From assembly GCF_900699765.1 (NCBI RefSeq), contig NZ_CAADHO010000011.1, positions 124,822 through 188,821 on the forward strand: a DNA stretch of 64,000 bases. Direction: 5' to 3'. The translations under genes and the position numbers were made by a program. How positions within the stretch are numbered: the stretch's first letter is position 1; every line of letters begins with the position of its first letter. This stretch comes from Desulfoluna butyratoxydans (GTDB lineage: Bacteria; Desulfobacterota; Desulfobacteria; Desulfobacterales; Desulfolunaceae). Below are positions 28,711-38,002 of the stretch, piece by piece. The notes beneath the pieces were generated by a model. That model saw only the letters and a list, made by a program, of their open reading frames with translations. It was not told the DNA's origin and did no database searches.

Positions 28711-29880
28711 TTTTTTAAGAAAGGGCAGGGCAGCCAGGGCAAAGAGGGTCATGGCGCCCACGGCGGCAAAGCCGTAGCCGAAGTGGCCCCGGTCTCCGCA
28801 CCAGCCCAGGAGGGTGGGAATGATGCCCAGGGCCACAAAAATGGCCACGGGCATGGTGAGGGAGAGCACCAGGGATTGCTCCTTGACACCGAAGACCTCC
28901 GTCACGGACTTGAAGACCGCCGGGAACATAAGGGCAGGCATGGAGGCCTGCACCATGATGGAGACGCTCAGGCCGGACCCATCCAGAAACCCCATGCCCG
29001 CAAGGGAGAGGGCGCTGCCCAGGATGGTGGCGATGAGGATCAGCGGGATCCGTACCCGGTCGGCCAGCCAGCCCCCGGCCAGAGCCATGAGGGGTGTCAC
29101 CAGGCGGGAGGTGGAGAGCAGATGGTTGGCTGCGGACGGGCTCATGCCCTTTTCGCTGACCAAAAACAGGGGCGTCAGGCTGTAGGGGCCGGACTCCAGG
29201 CCCACGCCAAGGCCGATGAGGACCATGATGGCCCAGAAGGCGGGCCTTTTCACCATGAAGGGCAGCGTCTGGGTATCAGGGGCGGTGCCAAGCTCGTCGC
29301 CGCCGCGGCCGAACTTCAGGAAGAGGGCGCTCCCCAGGAAACAGGCTGCCCCCATGGCCATGAGGATGCCCCGCCAGTCCACCACGCCCAGGGCTGCCTC
29401 CACGGCCACCGGAGCCACGATAAAGGCGATATTGGGGGCCAGCTCATGGATAGCGATGGCGCGGCCCCAGAAGCGGCCGTCTGCCACCGAAGCCAGGGTG
29501 GCCATGCCGCTGGGAAGGTAGAGCCCGGAGCCCACGCCAAAGATAAAAAAGGCGAGACGGGCTGTCATCAGCCCCGGGGCCTTGGCCAGGAGCACCAGGG
29601 AGATCCCCAGGGTGATGATGGCCATGACCAGGACGTTTCTATGACGGATTTTGCTGGAGACGATCCCCGCCAGGGCCAGGGCCGAGCCGAACCCCAGGGA
29701 GAGAAAGAACATGAGCCCTGCGGTTTCCGCGTGGGACGCGGCAAAGGCGCCCTCCATGGGCACCAGCAGCGGGGAGAGGATACTTCGGGCAAAAAAGCTC
29801 AGGAAATACATGGCGGTGATGATGAAAATCCAGGGCAGGGTGCTCCTGAATCCAACAGCGGCGGTGTGACTTCGGGGCAT
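28690..29880 (-). CDS. MFS transporter
   Basis: A protein of about 396 aa with roughly 12 membrane spans in two six-helix halves, a SSKIRHRN loop after helix 2 and AGGWLADRVRIPLI after helix 8, the positions of the MFS loop motifs. The ATG at 29880 is preferred: the extension to 30105 is a basic, Cys/Trp-rich stretch with no membrane character. The C-terminal KLPPAAR and the stop lie inside a dispersed repeat, so the natural C-terminus may have been replaced. The substrate is unknown. It is convergent with the dctP operon. Confidence 0.82.
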   Translation of the reverse strand: MPRSHTAAVGFRSTLPWIFIITAMYFLSFFARSILSPLLVPMEGAFAASHAETAGLMFFLSLGFGSALALAGIVSSKIRHRNVLVMAIITLGISLVLLAKAPGLMTARLAFFIFGVGSGLYLPSGMATLASVADGRFWGRAIAIHELAPNIAFIVAPVAVEAALGVVDWRGILMAMGAACFLGSALFLKFGRGGDELGTAPDTQTLPFMVKRPAFWAIMVLIGLGVGLESGPYSLTPLFLVSEKGMSPSAANHLLSTSRLVTPLMALAGGWLADRVRIPLILIATILGSALSLAGMGFLDGSGLSVSIMVQASMPALMFPAVFKSVTEVFGVKEQSLVLSLTMPVAIFVALGIIPTLLGWCGDRGHFGYGFAAVGAMTLFALAALPFLKKLPPAAR

Positions 29881-30337
29881 GGGTAAATCCGTCCAACTCA
29901 AGAAGATGACAAGGGGCCGAAAACCAGGGAAGGATTCGGCATAAAGCCTTGGCTTACAGGGTTTCCAAAAGGATGTAAAGCATGATGCTCCGCGTGACCT
30001 CACAAGCAACAGCATGGCAGCAGTCAAAGACAGCCGTTTTCCCGCGGGCCCGGAACGTACCCGCTTGTATTTTTTCCACCGCCTGCTAAAACAGACCGTA
30101 ACCATTCAGCTCTTAAATCACCCCCGAACGCCCTTGGCTCCACGATAACCAAGGTCCAAACGTCATTGAAAACGAACAATTAAGACGTGTTTAATGTTTT
30201 GAACGGTTAGCCCCCGGGGAGGCTTAAGCTGAATAGTGACAACAGACCGTTATTGGGGGCAGGCCCCCTGATTGCAGCAACAAACCACCATGAACGTCAT
30301 AATTACAACTTGTTACAAAAAGTTATTGAGGTGTTAA
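29881..30337. other. intergenic region between divergent MFS and flavoprotein genes
   Basis: No coding frame is supported. Bases 30140-30240 are AT-richer and should hold promoters in both directions; TTGTTACAAAAAG at 30310 lies just before the flavoprotein SD. No clear operator or riboswitch was recognised. Confidence 0.35.
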
Positions 30338-30904
30338 ATGAAAATTTTGACCTTGCTTGGCAGCCCGCGCAAAAAGGGCAACACAGCCTGTGTCCTGGGA
30401 TGGGTGGAAGACGAACTCAAGGCCCTGGGCCATGAGGTGGAACGTGTGGACCTCGGAAACAAGAACATCAAAGGGTGCCTGGGGTGCGCAAAATGCAAGG
30501 AGGACGCCACCTCCATTGCCTGCGTGCAGAAGGACGATGCCGAAGGGATCCTTGAAAAGATGATCGCCGCAGATGTTACCCTTTTTACCTCTCCGGCCTA
30601 CTTCTGGGGATTCACCGCACAGGTCAAATCCCTCATGGACCGCAGCTGGAGCCTGGTGACCGGATACCACACCCCGGAGCACGCTTCCCTTGTAGAGGGC
30701 AAGGGCCAGGCCCTCCTCGTCACCGGTGGCGGCCAGTACGACAACAACGTGGAGCCCCTGTTTACGGCCTTCGATCGCCTCCGCGCCTTCTACAAGGCAG
30801 AGGACGCGGGGGACCTGTTCATCGGCGGCTGCGCCATGGACGGCCAGATGCCCGGGGACGCCAAAGAGCGCGCCCTGGCCTTTGCCCGTGCCATGGTGAA
30901 GTAG
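30338..30904 (+). CDS. flavodoxin-fold NAD(P)H-dependent FMN oxidoreductase
   Basis: A 188-aa protein with the FMN phosphate loop LGSPRKKGNTACVL at the N-terminus, CLGCAKCKED (a two-cysteine pair as in iron-sulfur flavoproteins), SPAYFWGFTAQVKSLMDRSW around the isoalloxazine site, and LLVTGGGQYDNN. Family members reduce quinones, disulfides or iron centres using bound FMN. Only two or three cysteines are present, so a [4Fe-4S] cluster as in archaeal Isf is not certain. SD GAGGTG. It is a single gene followed by repeats. Confidence 0.82.
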   Translation: MKILTLLGSPRKKGNTACVLGWVEDELKALGHEVERVDLGNKNIKGCLGCAKCKEDATSIACVQKDDAEGILEKMIAADVTLFTSPAYFWGFTAQVKSLMDRSWSLVTGYHTPEHASLVEGKGQALLVTGGGQYDNNVEPLFTAFDRLRAFYKAEDAGDLFIGGCAMDGQMPGDAKERALAFARAMVK

Positions 30905-30950
30905 AGCTGAAAAGAAGGCCTTCCAGGGTTAAAGTCTGGAGCAAAAGCAA

Positions 30951-31004
30951 GCCTCCGGCGGCGAGGTGAGCCACCTCGAGAGCTGATTGCCCTTGCGCTT
31001 CGCC
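30951..31004 (+). repeat. dispersed palindromic repeat (GCYTCCGGCGGC family), copy 3
   Basis: GCCTCCGGCGGCGAGGTGAG, CCACCTCGAGAGCT and CCTTGCGCTTCG are shared with the inverted copy at 28654-28710. It is noncoding. Confidence 0.75.
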
Positions 31005-31101
31005 CGAAACATATGCTGATGGCTTCTACGAGCGATACGACAAGCCCTGACGGGTTAGAATCCGTTATCGTAACCCGTGGATTATCAACTTTAACCGGGC
31101 T

Positions 31102-31147
31102 GCCTCCGGCCGCAAGGTGTGCCACCTTGAAAGCACAGTCGCCCTTG
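31102..31147 (+). repeat. dispersed palindromic repeat (GCYTCCGGCGGC family), copy 4
   Basis: GCCTCCGGCCGCAAGGTGTG, CCACCTTGAAAGC and CGCCCTTG are a diverged copy of the same family, with compensating changes in the stem (AAGGTG / CACCTT instead of GAGGTG / CACCTC). Confidence 0.65.
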
Positions 31148-31192
31148 ATTTAGATTCTCTTGAATGTATTTGCTGAAACCTCTTTGCCCTCG

Positions 31193-31341
31193 CTCCCAGG
31201 CTCTGCCTGGGAGTGTTGGCTGCAAGGCGCCGCCTTGCTGGTGTGAAATATAGAGAGTCCTGGCAAAAAATTCACAGGGTAAGGCGAGCTCAATCGTGGA
31301 GGCAGAGCCTCCATGCATCATTCCCAGGCGGAGCCTGGGAA
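31193..31341. repeat. nested palindrome cluster
   Basis: It contains, in order, CTCCCAGGCTCTGCCTGGGA (31193-), GCAAGGCGCCGCCTTGC (31222-31238), GGAGGCAGAGCCTCC (31298-31312) and TTCCCAGGCGGAGCCTGGGA (31321-). The outer palindromes match the element at 28566. It fills most of the gap between the flavoprotein gene and yaeQ. Confidence 0.75.
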
Positions 31342-31450
31342 CGAAAGAAACGTTTGAAAGCGTTGCCCTCGTTAAAGCTGAATAGTTACAAAAACCCCGC
31401 AAAAACGTTTCCATCGCACTCACACATTACCAGAAACACAGGATACGACG

Positions 31451-31996
31451 TTGGCCCTTAAAGCGACCATTTACAAAGCCGAACTTCAGGTCAGTGACCT
31501 GGACCGGCACCATTACGAGACCTATGCCCTCACCGTGGCAAAGCACCCGTCTGAAACCGCCGAACGGATGATGATCCGACTCATGGCTTTTGCCCTCTAT
31601 GCGGACGAGGGCCTGGCCTTTACCCGCGGGCTCAGCACGGACAGCGAACCCGAACTCTGGAAGATGAGCCCCCAGGGGGATATCGACCTCTGGGTCGAGC
31701 TGGGCCAGCCCGATGAAAAGAGGATCCGCAAAGCCTGCGCAAAGGCAGGGGAGGTGGTGATTGTGGGCTACGGAGAGCACAAGACCGAGCCCTGGTGGCA
31801 GAAGAACCGCGAGGCCCTAAGCCGCTGCAACAACCTCACCGTGATTCACCTTCCCATGCCCCAGGAGACGGACTTCGAGGCCATGGTCCGGCGCACCATG
31901 CCCCTCCAGGCCACCATCGACGACGGCACCCTCTGGTTCACGGCCGGAGAGGCCACCCTCCATGTCCAGCCGACGGTCTTAAAACCGCCAGCCTGA
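31451..31996 (+). CDS. yaeQ: YaeQ family protein
   Basis: A 181-aa protein with the YaeQ opening MALKATIYKAELQVSDLDRHHYETYALTVAKHPSET, LAFTRGLSTDSEPELW, DIDLWVELGQPDEKRIRKAC and the C-terminal LQATIDDGTLWF. YaeQ has a nuclease-like (PD-(D/E)xK) fold; reported effects on transcription are indirect and its function is unsettled. The start is TTG 31451 with AGGA upstream, which gives exactly the family N-terminus; no ATG or GTG is available nearby. It is a single gene. Confidence 0.92.
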   Translation: MALKATIYKAELQVSDLDRHHYETYALTVAKHPSETAERMMIRLMAFALYADEGLAFTRGLSTDSEPELWKMSPQGDIDLWVELGQPDEKRIRKACAKAGEVVIVGYGEHKTEPWWQKNREALSRCNNLTVIHLPMPQETDFEAMVRRTMPLQATIDDGTLWFTAGEATLHVQPTVLKPPA

Positions 31997-32102
31997 CGGT
32001 TTTCAGCATTTTTTGATTCATCCATTGACACATCCCGCAGTTTCATGTTTATCTCCTGCGTTTTTTGGAAATTGATCAGCGTTTGAAAGGAGAAAACGTC
32101 GC

Positions 32103-32717
32103 ATGATCCTGCATCATCTCTACATACTGGGCATTACCGTGGAGGCCATCACCGGGGCCTTGAAAGCAGGCACAAAAAAAATGGATGTATTCGGGGTGAT
32201 TATCATCGCCTGCGCCACGGCCATCGGCGGTGGAAACATCCGGGACGTCCTTTTGGGCAACCATCCCATCTCCTGGGTGGGGCACCCGGAGTACATCGTC
32301 ATCACCACCTGCGCGGCGCTGATCACCATCCTGTTGTCCCCCTTCATGAAGTATTTTCACCGGGTTTTTCTGGTACTTGACGCCCTGGGACTGGTGACCT
32401 TCACCATCATCGGGGTCCGCATGACCCTGGCCCTGGGCCACGGGTTCATCGTGGCCTCCATCATGGGGGTGATCACAGGGGTCTCCGGGGGCGTGATCCG
32501 CGATGTCCTGTGCCGGGATATTCCCCTGGTCTTCCAGAAAGAGGTCTACGCCGGGGTCTCCATTGTCTCGGCCTGGCTCTTCCTCTTCCTCCAGGCCCGC
32601 GGCCTGCCTGAACTCTCGGTGCTCCTCATCACCCTGGGCACGGGATTTTCCCTTCGTCTCCTGGCCATTTACTACAATCTGGAGATCCCGAAATTTAATT
32701 ACACCCCCATGGACTGA
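32103..32717 (+). CDS. UPF0126/TRIC-like membrane protein (putative glycine or cation channel)
   Basis: A 204-aa protein with seven hydrophobic helices in two repeats, each ending in a GGxxRDxL motif: TAIGGGNIRDVLLG in the first and GVSGGVIRDVLC in the second. This is the pattern of UPF0126 (YicG/YadS) and prokaryotic TRIC proteins; some members have been assigned glycine uptake. SD AAAGGAG precedes ATG 32103. No partner gene is evident. Confidence 0.85.
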   Translation: MILHHLYILGITVEAITGALKAGTKKMDVFGVIIIACATAIGGGNIRDVLLGNHPISWVGHPEYIVITTCAALITILLSPFMKYFHRVFLVLDALGLVTFTIIGVRMTLALGHGFIVASIMGVITGVSGGVIRDVLCRDIPLVFQKEVYAGVSIVSAWLFLFLQARGLPELSVLLITLGTGFSLRLLAIYYNLEIPKFNYTPMD

Positions 32718-32963
32718 GGTCTTTGTTACCGGGCCGGGGAAACTCGGCCCTGTTCATTCGTCCAAGCTTCGATTATGATACCTGCATTCAAGAACGGGTC
32801 TTGAACCGTCACGCGGCCGGAAATAACCTCAGCGCCGGGTGTTACGGCCGGTGCAGGGATTGCCTGTGCGGCAGGTTCAGGCCCACCGTCTCCCGTACGG
32901 GGCCGGGCCCCTGAGGGCCTTGCCGTCTCTGCGGGTGTTCCTTCATGACTCAGGCTTGGTTGT

Positions 32964-35264
32964 ATGATTCTCTGGATAAAAAGACTGATCAAGATTGCCC
33001 TGGTGGCTGGTATTTCAGGGTTTTTGATCGCTTCACTTTATTGTTGGCATTTGACGGGTCGGGTGGAAAAGCGATTCTCCGGGAGGCGATGGCAGATTCC
33101 CTCGGTCATCTACTCGGACACCACCCTGCTTTACCCCGGCCGAAAGATCCACTGGCCCTCCCTCCGCGAAAAACTCATCGGCATCGGCTACCGCGAATCC
33201 TCGGGTGCCCCCGCCAGTAAGGGGTATTACCGCCCCACGGACGACGGCCTCGAAATCTACCTCAACGACCTCACCCTGCCGGGCAAGGTACGCTACGGGT
33301 TTCCGGCGGTCCTCACCTTTAAGAAGGGGACCATTCACTCCATGGCCCGCAGGGACTCGGGCCAGGATCTCCCCATCCTGGAGCTGGAGCCCGAAGTGCT
33401 CATGCGCTACTTCGGCAAGGAGAGAGAAATCCGCCAGGTGGTTCCCATCGACGAGATCCCCGCAAGCCTTCAGCATGCGGTGATGGCAGCGGAAGACGCC
33501 CGGTTCTATACCCACTACGGCGTGGACCCCCGGGGCATCCTGCGGGCTGTCTACACCAACCTCAAGCACGGCTCCATCCGTCAGGGCGGGTCCACCCTGA
33601 CCCAGCAGCTGGCCAAGAACTATTTTCTCACCCCGGAGCGCACCTTCACCCGCAAGCTCAACGAGCTCTTCATCTCCTTTGCCATCGAACTCAAGTACGA
33701 CAAGGAAGAGATCCTTGGCATCTATCTGAACGAGATCTACTTCGGGCAGAAGGGGTCTGCCTCGGTGAACGGGGCAGGGGAGGCGGCACGGTTCTACTTC
33801 AACAAGCGGGTGCAGGATCTCACCCTGGCTGAATCCGCCACCATCGCAGGGCTCATCAAGGGGCCCAACCTCTACTCTCCCTACAAGGACCTGGAGCGAA
33901 GCCGCAAGCGACGCAACGTGGTGCTGTCCTCCATGCAGAAAAACGGCTGGATCACCGAAGAGGAGCGCGACGCTGCATCGGCCGAGCCCATCACCGTGGC
34001 AGGGTACGAGGCCTACAGCCAGAAAGCACCGTACTTCCTCGACTACGTGTCGTCCCAGCTCCGGGAACTCTACCCTGCCACCAGCCTCACCAGCCTGGGT
34101 TTCTCCATTTACACCACCCTGGACACCCAGGTGCAGAAGGCCGCAGAGCGAGCCCTGAAGCGTGGCCTCGAACGTCTGGAAAACAACAACCCCAAGCTCC
34201 GGCGCAACGACCCCGCCAAGCGGCTCCAGGGCGCCGTGGTGGTGATCCAGCCCCGCACGGGCAACATCCTGGCCATGGTGGGAGGGCGGAATTACCGAAT
34301 CAGCCAGTTCAACCGCGCCACCCGTGCCAGGCGGCAGTCCGGGAGCTGCTTCAAGCCCGTGGTGGCCTCGGTGCTCCTGGACAAGTTCACACCTGCGGAC
34401 CTGCTCTCCAACGAAAAAACCGACTACGAGGTGGACGGCAAGATCTGGACCCCGAAAAACTTCAGCGAAGAGCCGGAAAAACAGCTCTCCGTGCGGGATA
34501 TGCTGCGCAAGTCCAGCAACCGGGCTGCTGTGGACATGCTGATGCGCGGCGGCCTGGAGCATGCCGTGGACAGGCTGGAGGCCTTTCACTTTTCCACCCC
34601 CGTGGCCCCCTGGCCCTCCATGGTGCTGGGCGCCTCGGAGGTTGTTCCCATGGACCTGGCCCGGGCCTACGCCGTGTTCGCCTCAGACGGCATCCAGCCG
34701 TTTCCCCTGTCCCTCAAAGACGTGGTGGATGAAAGAGACGAGCTCCTGGTGGGACGCCACATGCAGATCGACTCGGTCCTCTCTCCGGGGGAGGCCTTCC
34801 TCATCACCTCCATGCTGGAAGGTGCCGCCAAGAGCGGAACCGGGCGCTCCCTGGCGCGTTACGGCATCGATTTTCCCGTGGCTGCCAAGACCGGCACCAC
34901 CAACAACTACCGGGACGCCTGGTTCGTGGGCTACACCCCCGATCTCCTGGCTCTGGTCTGGGTGGGGTTTGACAACAACGACCCCATTTACGCCACCGGC
35001 GCCACCGCGGCCCTGCCCATCTGGGCGGAGCTGGTGTCGGCCCTTCCCGGGTACATTTCTGGCAACGGCTTTGTCCCGCCCCCGGACGTGGTGAAACTCA
35101 AGGTGTGCCGGGAGAGTGGCAAGCGGGCCGCCGGGCTCAAGTGCCCGGACGTTTATGAAGAATACTTTCTGGAGTCCAACACCCCGGACGAGACCTGCCC
35201 CATCCACAGCAAGGCCTCCCTGTGGGAGCGCATGGGCAGGGGAGTCAAAGGGCTTTTCAAATGA
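32964..35264 (+). CDS. mrcB: penicillin-binding protein 1B, bifunctional transglycosylase/transpeptidase
   Basis: 766 aa. An N-terminal membrane anchor (about 7-28), a UB2H-like segment (about 45-125), then the GT51 domain with E177 in EDARFYTHYG and RQGGSTLTQQLAKNYFL. The transpeptidase has SxxK as S461-C-F-K464, SSN for the SxN motif and K642-T-G in AAKTGTTNNYRD. It polymerises and cross-links peptidoglycan at the inner membrane. The UB2H region makes it 1B-like rather than 1A-like, so it would need an outer-membrane LpoB-type activator. The small lipoprotein encoded at 35326-35760 is not LpoB-like by sequence but is adjacent. The SD before ATG 32964 is weak. Confidence 0.92.
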   Translation: MILWIKRLIKIALVAGISGFLIASLYCWHLTGRVEKRFSGRRWQIPSVIYSDTTLLYPGRKIHWPSLREKLIGIGYRESSGAPASKGYYRPTDDGLEIYLNDLTLPGKVRYGFPAVLTFKKGTIHSMARRDSGQDLPILELEPEVLMRYFGKEREIRQVVPIDEIPASLQHAVMAAEDARFYTHYGVDPRGILRAVYTNLKHGSIRQGGSTLTQQLAKNYFLTPERTFTRKLNELFISFAIELKYDKEEILGIYLNEIYFGQKGSASVNGAGEAARFYFNKRVQDLTLAESATIAGLIKGPNLYSPYKDLERSRKRRNVVLSSMQKNGWITEEERDAASAEPITVAGYEAYSQKAPYFLDYVSSQLRELYPATSLTSLGFSIYTTLDTQVQKAAERALKRGLERLENNNPKLRRNDPAKRLQGAVVVIQPRTGNILAMVGGRNYRISQFNRATRARRQSGSCFKPVVASVLLDKFTPADLLSNEKTDYEVDGKIWTPKNFSEEPEKQLSVRDMLRKSSNRAAVDMLMRGGLEHAVDRLEAFHFSTPVAPWPSMVLGASEVVPMDLARAYAVFASDGIQPFPLSLKDVVDERDELLVGRHMQIDSVLSPGEAFLITSMLEGAAKSGTGRSLARYGIDFPVAAKTGTTNNYRDAWFVGYTPDLLALVWVGFDNNDPIYATGATAALPIWAELVSALPGYISGNGFVPPPDVVKLKVCRESGKRAAGLKCPDVYEEYFLESNTPDETCPIHSKASLWERMGRGVKGLFK

Positions 35265-35325
35265 TCGTAAGGCGGAATAGGCCCACCGCACAAATCTTTA
35301 ACCAACGCATGAAAGAGATGGTTCC

Positions 35326-35760
35326 ATGTCATTGAATGCAAAGACGTTTTTCCTGGTATTTCTTCTTGCCATCATCGGATCCGGCTGTGCCACGCTTCCG
35401 GGAGGAGCCCCGGACGGATCCCTGCCTGCACCGGAGCTCATTGCCCCGCCGGACAAAAGCCGGGGGTACAGCGATTCCCGCACCATGGCCTCCCACAGCC
35501 TCACGGCCAAAGGCTACGAGCGCCTTGAAAAAGGAGACGTGGACGGCGCATTGAGGCTTCTGGAAAAGGCCGTGGGCATCAACCCGTCGGACGGTCCCGG
35601 CTACTACTATCTGGCCGAAGCCTGGATGGCAAAGGGGAACTACGGTCAGGCCGAGCGGTTCAACAAGCTGGCGGAGATCTACCTGAGGCGGGACCGCTAC
35701 TGGGCCGGGCAGGCCAGGGACCAGAAGAGGCGCATCAATAGAAAAAAAATTGGAGAATAA
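35326..35760 (+). CDS. TPR-containing lipoprotein
   Basis: A 144-aa protein with a lipoprotein signal ending AIIGSGC (Cys about residue 21). After a Pro-rich linker there are two tetratricopeptide-like helices pairs (ERLEKGDVDGALRLLEKAVGINPSDGPGYYYLAEAWMAKGNYGQAERF) and a basic tail. It is likely anchored in the outer or inner membrane as an adaptor. It lies 61 bases after mrcB and 3 bases before the aldo/keto reductase gene. A role as partner of the penicillin-binding protein is possible but rests on position only. Confidence 0.8.
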   Translation: MSLNAKTFFLVFLLAIIGSGCATLPGGAPDGSLPAPELIAPPDKSRGYSDSRTMASHSLTAKGYERLEKGDVDGALRLLEKAVGINPSDGPGYYYLAEAWMAKGNYGQAERFNKLAEIYLRRDRYWAGQARDQKRRINRKKIGE

Positions 35761-35763
35761 GCC

Positions 35764-36765
35764 ATGATGAAACTGAGGCCGTTGGGGAACACAGGCTGCC
35801 TTGTCTCGCCCATGGGGCTGGGCATGGCGGCTCTGGGGCGGCCCGGGTACATCAACCTGGGCCATGGCGCAGACCTTGAAGGCCGCACCGACGTGGTGAA
35901 CATGGAAGCCAACGCCCACGCCGTGCTGGACGCGGCCTGGGAGCACGGTATCCGATATATGGACGCGGCGCGTTCCTACGGCAAGGCCGAACTCTTTTTG
36001 AGTTCCTGGCTTGCCACACGCAAGATCCCGTCAGGCGGCACCGCCGTGGGCTCCAAGTGGGGGTACCGCTACACCGCGGACTGGCAGGTCACCGCAGATC
36101 ACCACGAGATCAAGGAACACACCCTGGATCACTTCTCGTCCCAGTGGGAGGAGACGCAGGCCCTTTTAGGCTCCCACCTCGACCTCTACCAGATCCACTC
36201 CGCCACCCTGGAAAGCGGGGTCCTCACCGACACCCGGCTCCTGGCCCGCCTCTTTGAAGTCAAGCAGACACAAGGGGTGCTTATGGGACTCTCCTTGAGC
36301 GGCCCCATGCAGGCCCAGACCCTGGAGACGGCCCGTACCGTCACCTTTGACGGCGTGCCCCTCTTTGACGCGGTGCAGGCCACCTGCAATCTCCTGGAAC
36401 CATCGGCCCAGACCGCCCTTGCCGAAGCAGCCGACGCGGGCATGGGGATCATCATCAAAGAGGCCCTTGCCAACGGCAGGCTCACCGGGCGCAACACCCA
36501 CCCGGATTTTGCCCCCGTAAGCAAGACACTCACAGCCCAGGCTGAGCGTCTCTCCTGCACCATGGACGCCCTGGCCATGGCCTGGATCCTTTCCAAACCG
36601 TGGGCCCACGTGGTCCTGAGCGGCGCATCCACCACCGAACACCTTGCCTCCAACCTCACCGCCCTTGACGTGGCCTGGGACGCAGAAGCCGAAGAGGCCC
36701 TTTCTCCCTTGGCCGAGTCCCCGGAGGCCTATTGGGCTTTTCGGAAAAGCCTGGCTTGGAATTGA
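35764..36765 (+). CDS. aldo/keto reductase
   Basis: A 333-aa TIM-barrel protein with the AKR catalytic set visible: Asp and Tyr in YMDAARSYG, Lys in GSKWGYRY, and His in YQIHSATLESG. The C-terminal NADPH-binding end has WILSKPWAHVVLSGASTTEHLASNL. It should reduce a carbonyl compound with NADPH; the substrate is not predictable. It begins 3 bases after the lipoprotein stop and is probably cotranscribed. It is followed directly by a tandem repeat array with no clear terminator before it. Confidence 0.87.
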   Translation: MMKLRPLGNTGCLVSPMGLGMAALGRPGYINLGHGADLEGRTDVVNMEANAHAVLDAAWEHGIRYMDAARSYGKAELFLSSWLATRKIPSGGTAVGSKWGYRYTADWQVTADHHEIKEHTLDHFSSQWEETQALLGSHLDLYQIHSATLESGVLTDTRLLARLFEVKQTQGVLMGLSLSGPMQAQTLETARTVTFDGVPLFDAVQATCNLLEPSAQTALAEAADAGMGIIIKEALANGRLTGRNTHPDFAPVSKTLTAQAERLSCTMDALAMAWILSKPWAHVVLSGASTTEHLASNLTALDVAWDAEAEEALSPLAESPEAYWAFRKSLAWN

Positions 36766-36825
36766 TTTTTTTCCTGGGGGGTGGCCTGCGTGCTGCCCCT
36801 GGCGGAATGCGGGCCACCGACTCAC

Positions 36826-37870
36826 CTCAAAAACCCTTCCATATCGGGACCTTGAACGTTTTACGGTGCGCACGGCGCACCCTACAATTCACCGACCGGT
36901 TTCGCAGGCTGTAGGGTGCGGCCCCCGCACCGCCTGGCGTAACGCGGACCACCAGTCCGTCTCTCAAAACCCGATCCATATCGATATCTTGACCGCTTTT
37001 CGGCACGCACGGCGCACCCGACAATTCACCGACCAGTTTCGCAGGCTGTAGGGTGCGGCCCCCGCACCACCTGGCGTAACGCGGACCACAGACCCACTTC
37101 AAAAGCCCTTATATATCGATACTTTGACCGCCTTTCGGCACGCACGGCGCACCCGACAATTCACCGACCGGTTTCGCAGGCTGTAGGGTGCGGCCCCCGC
37201 ACCGCCTGGCGTAACGCAGACCACCAGCCCACTTCAAAAGCACATACATATCGATATCTTGACCGCTTTTCGGCACGCACGGCACACCCGACAATTCACC
37301 GACCAGTTTCGCGGGCTGTAGGGTGCGGCCCCCGCACCGCCCGGCGTAACGCGAACCACCAGCCCACTTCAAAAGCACATACATATCGACATCTTGAGCG
37401 CTTTTCGGTGCGCACGGCGCACCCTACAATTCACCGACCAGTTTCGCGGGCTGTAGGGTGCGGCCCCCGCACCGCCCGGCGTAACGCGGACCACCGGCCT
37501 ACCTCAAAAGCCCATACATATCGCTATCTTGACCGCTTTTCGACACACACAGAACACCCGACAATTCACCGACCGGTTTCGCAGGCTGTAGGGTGCGGCC
37601 CCCGCACCGCCCGGCGTAACGCGGACCACCGGCCTACTTCAAAAAACCCTTACATATCGACATGTTGACCGCTTTTCGGCACACACAGCACACCCGACAA
37701 TTCACCGAGCGGTTTCGCAGGCTGTAGGGTGCGGCCCCCGCACCGCCTGGCGTAACGCGAACCACCAGCCTACTTCAAAAACCCCTACATATCGAAATCT
37801 TGACCGCTTTTCGGCACACACAGAACACCCGACAATTCACCGACCAATCTCGCAAGCTGCACCGCCCGAC
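36826..37870. repeat. tandem array of a ~135-bp palindromic unit (seven copies plus a decayed eighth)
   Basis: The landmark GCTGTAGGGTGCGGCCCCCG occurs at 36908, 37045, 37180, 37315, 37450, 37585 and 37721, a period of 135-137 bases; an eighth unit near 37856 is truncated. Each unit also has GGTGCGCACGGCGCACCCTA (or a decayed form) upstream, so GTAGGGTGCG and CGCACCCTAC can pair. Another stretch is TATCGATATCTTGACCGCTT. A lone relative of the landmark is at 52759. All open frames across it are artefacts. Confidence 0.93.
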
Positions 37871-37913
37871 GTAACACGCCCCATCGCCCCACCCCAAAAT
37901 CCGTCCCAAAAAA

Positions 37914-37962
37914 ATGCCGCAGCCCATTGCCCCTCATTTTCCGGGGCAACGCGCTGCGGCAT
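37914..37962 (-). terminator. rho-independent terminator of tctCBA
   Basis: The outer stem ATGCCGCAGC / GCTGCGGCAT encloses an inner stem TTGCCCC / GGGGCAA. On the minus strand it ends in a T7 run, 40 bases beyond the tctA stop. Confidence 0.88.
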
Positions 37963-38002
37963 ATACTTTTTCAAGGTGGCCATGCGCCACCGGATGTTTC
38001 GT

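Noticed and set aside
36827..37668. Open frames across the 135-bp array
   Set aside because: Same reason: periodic translation of a palindromic repeat, no family resemblance.
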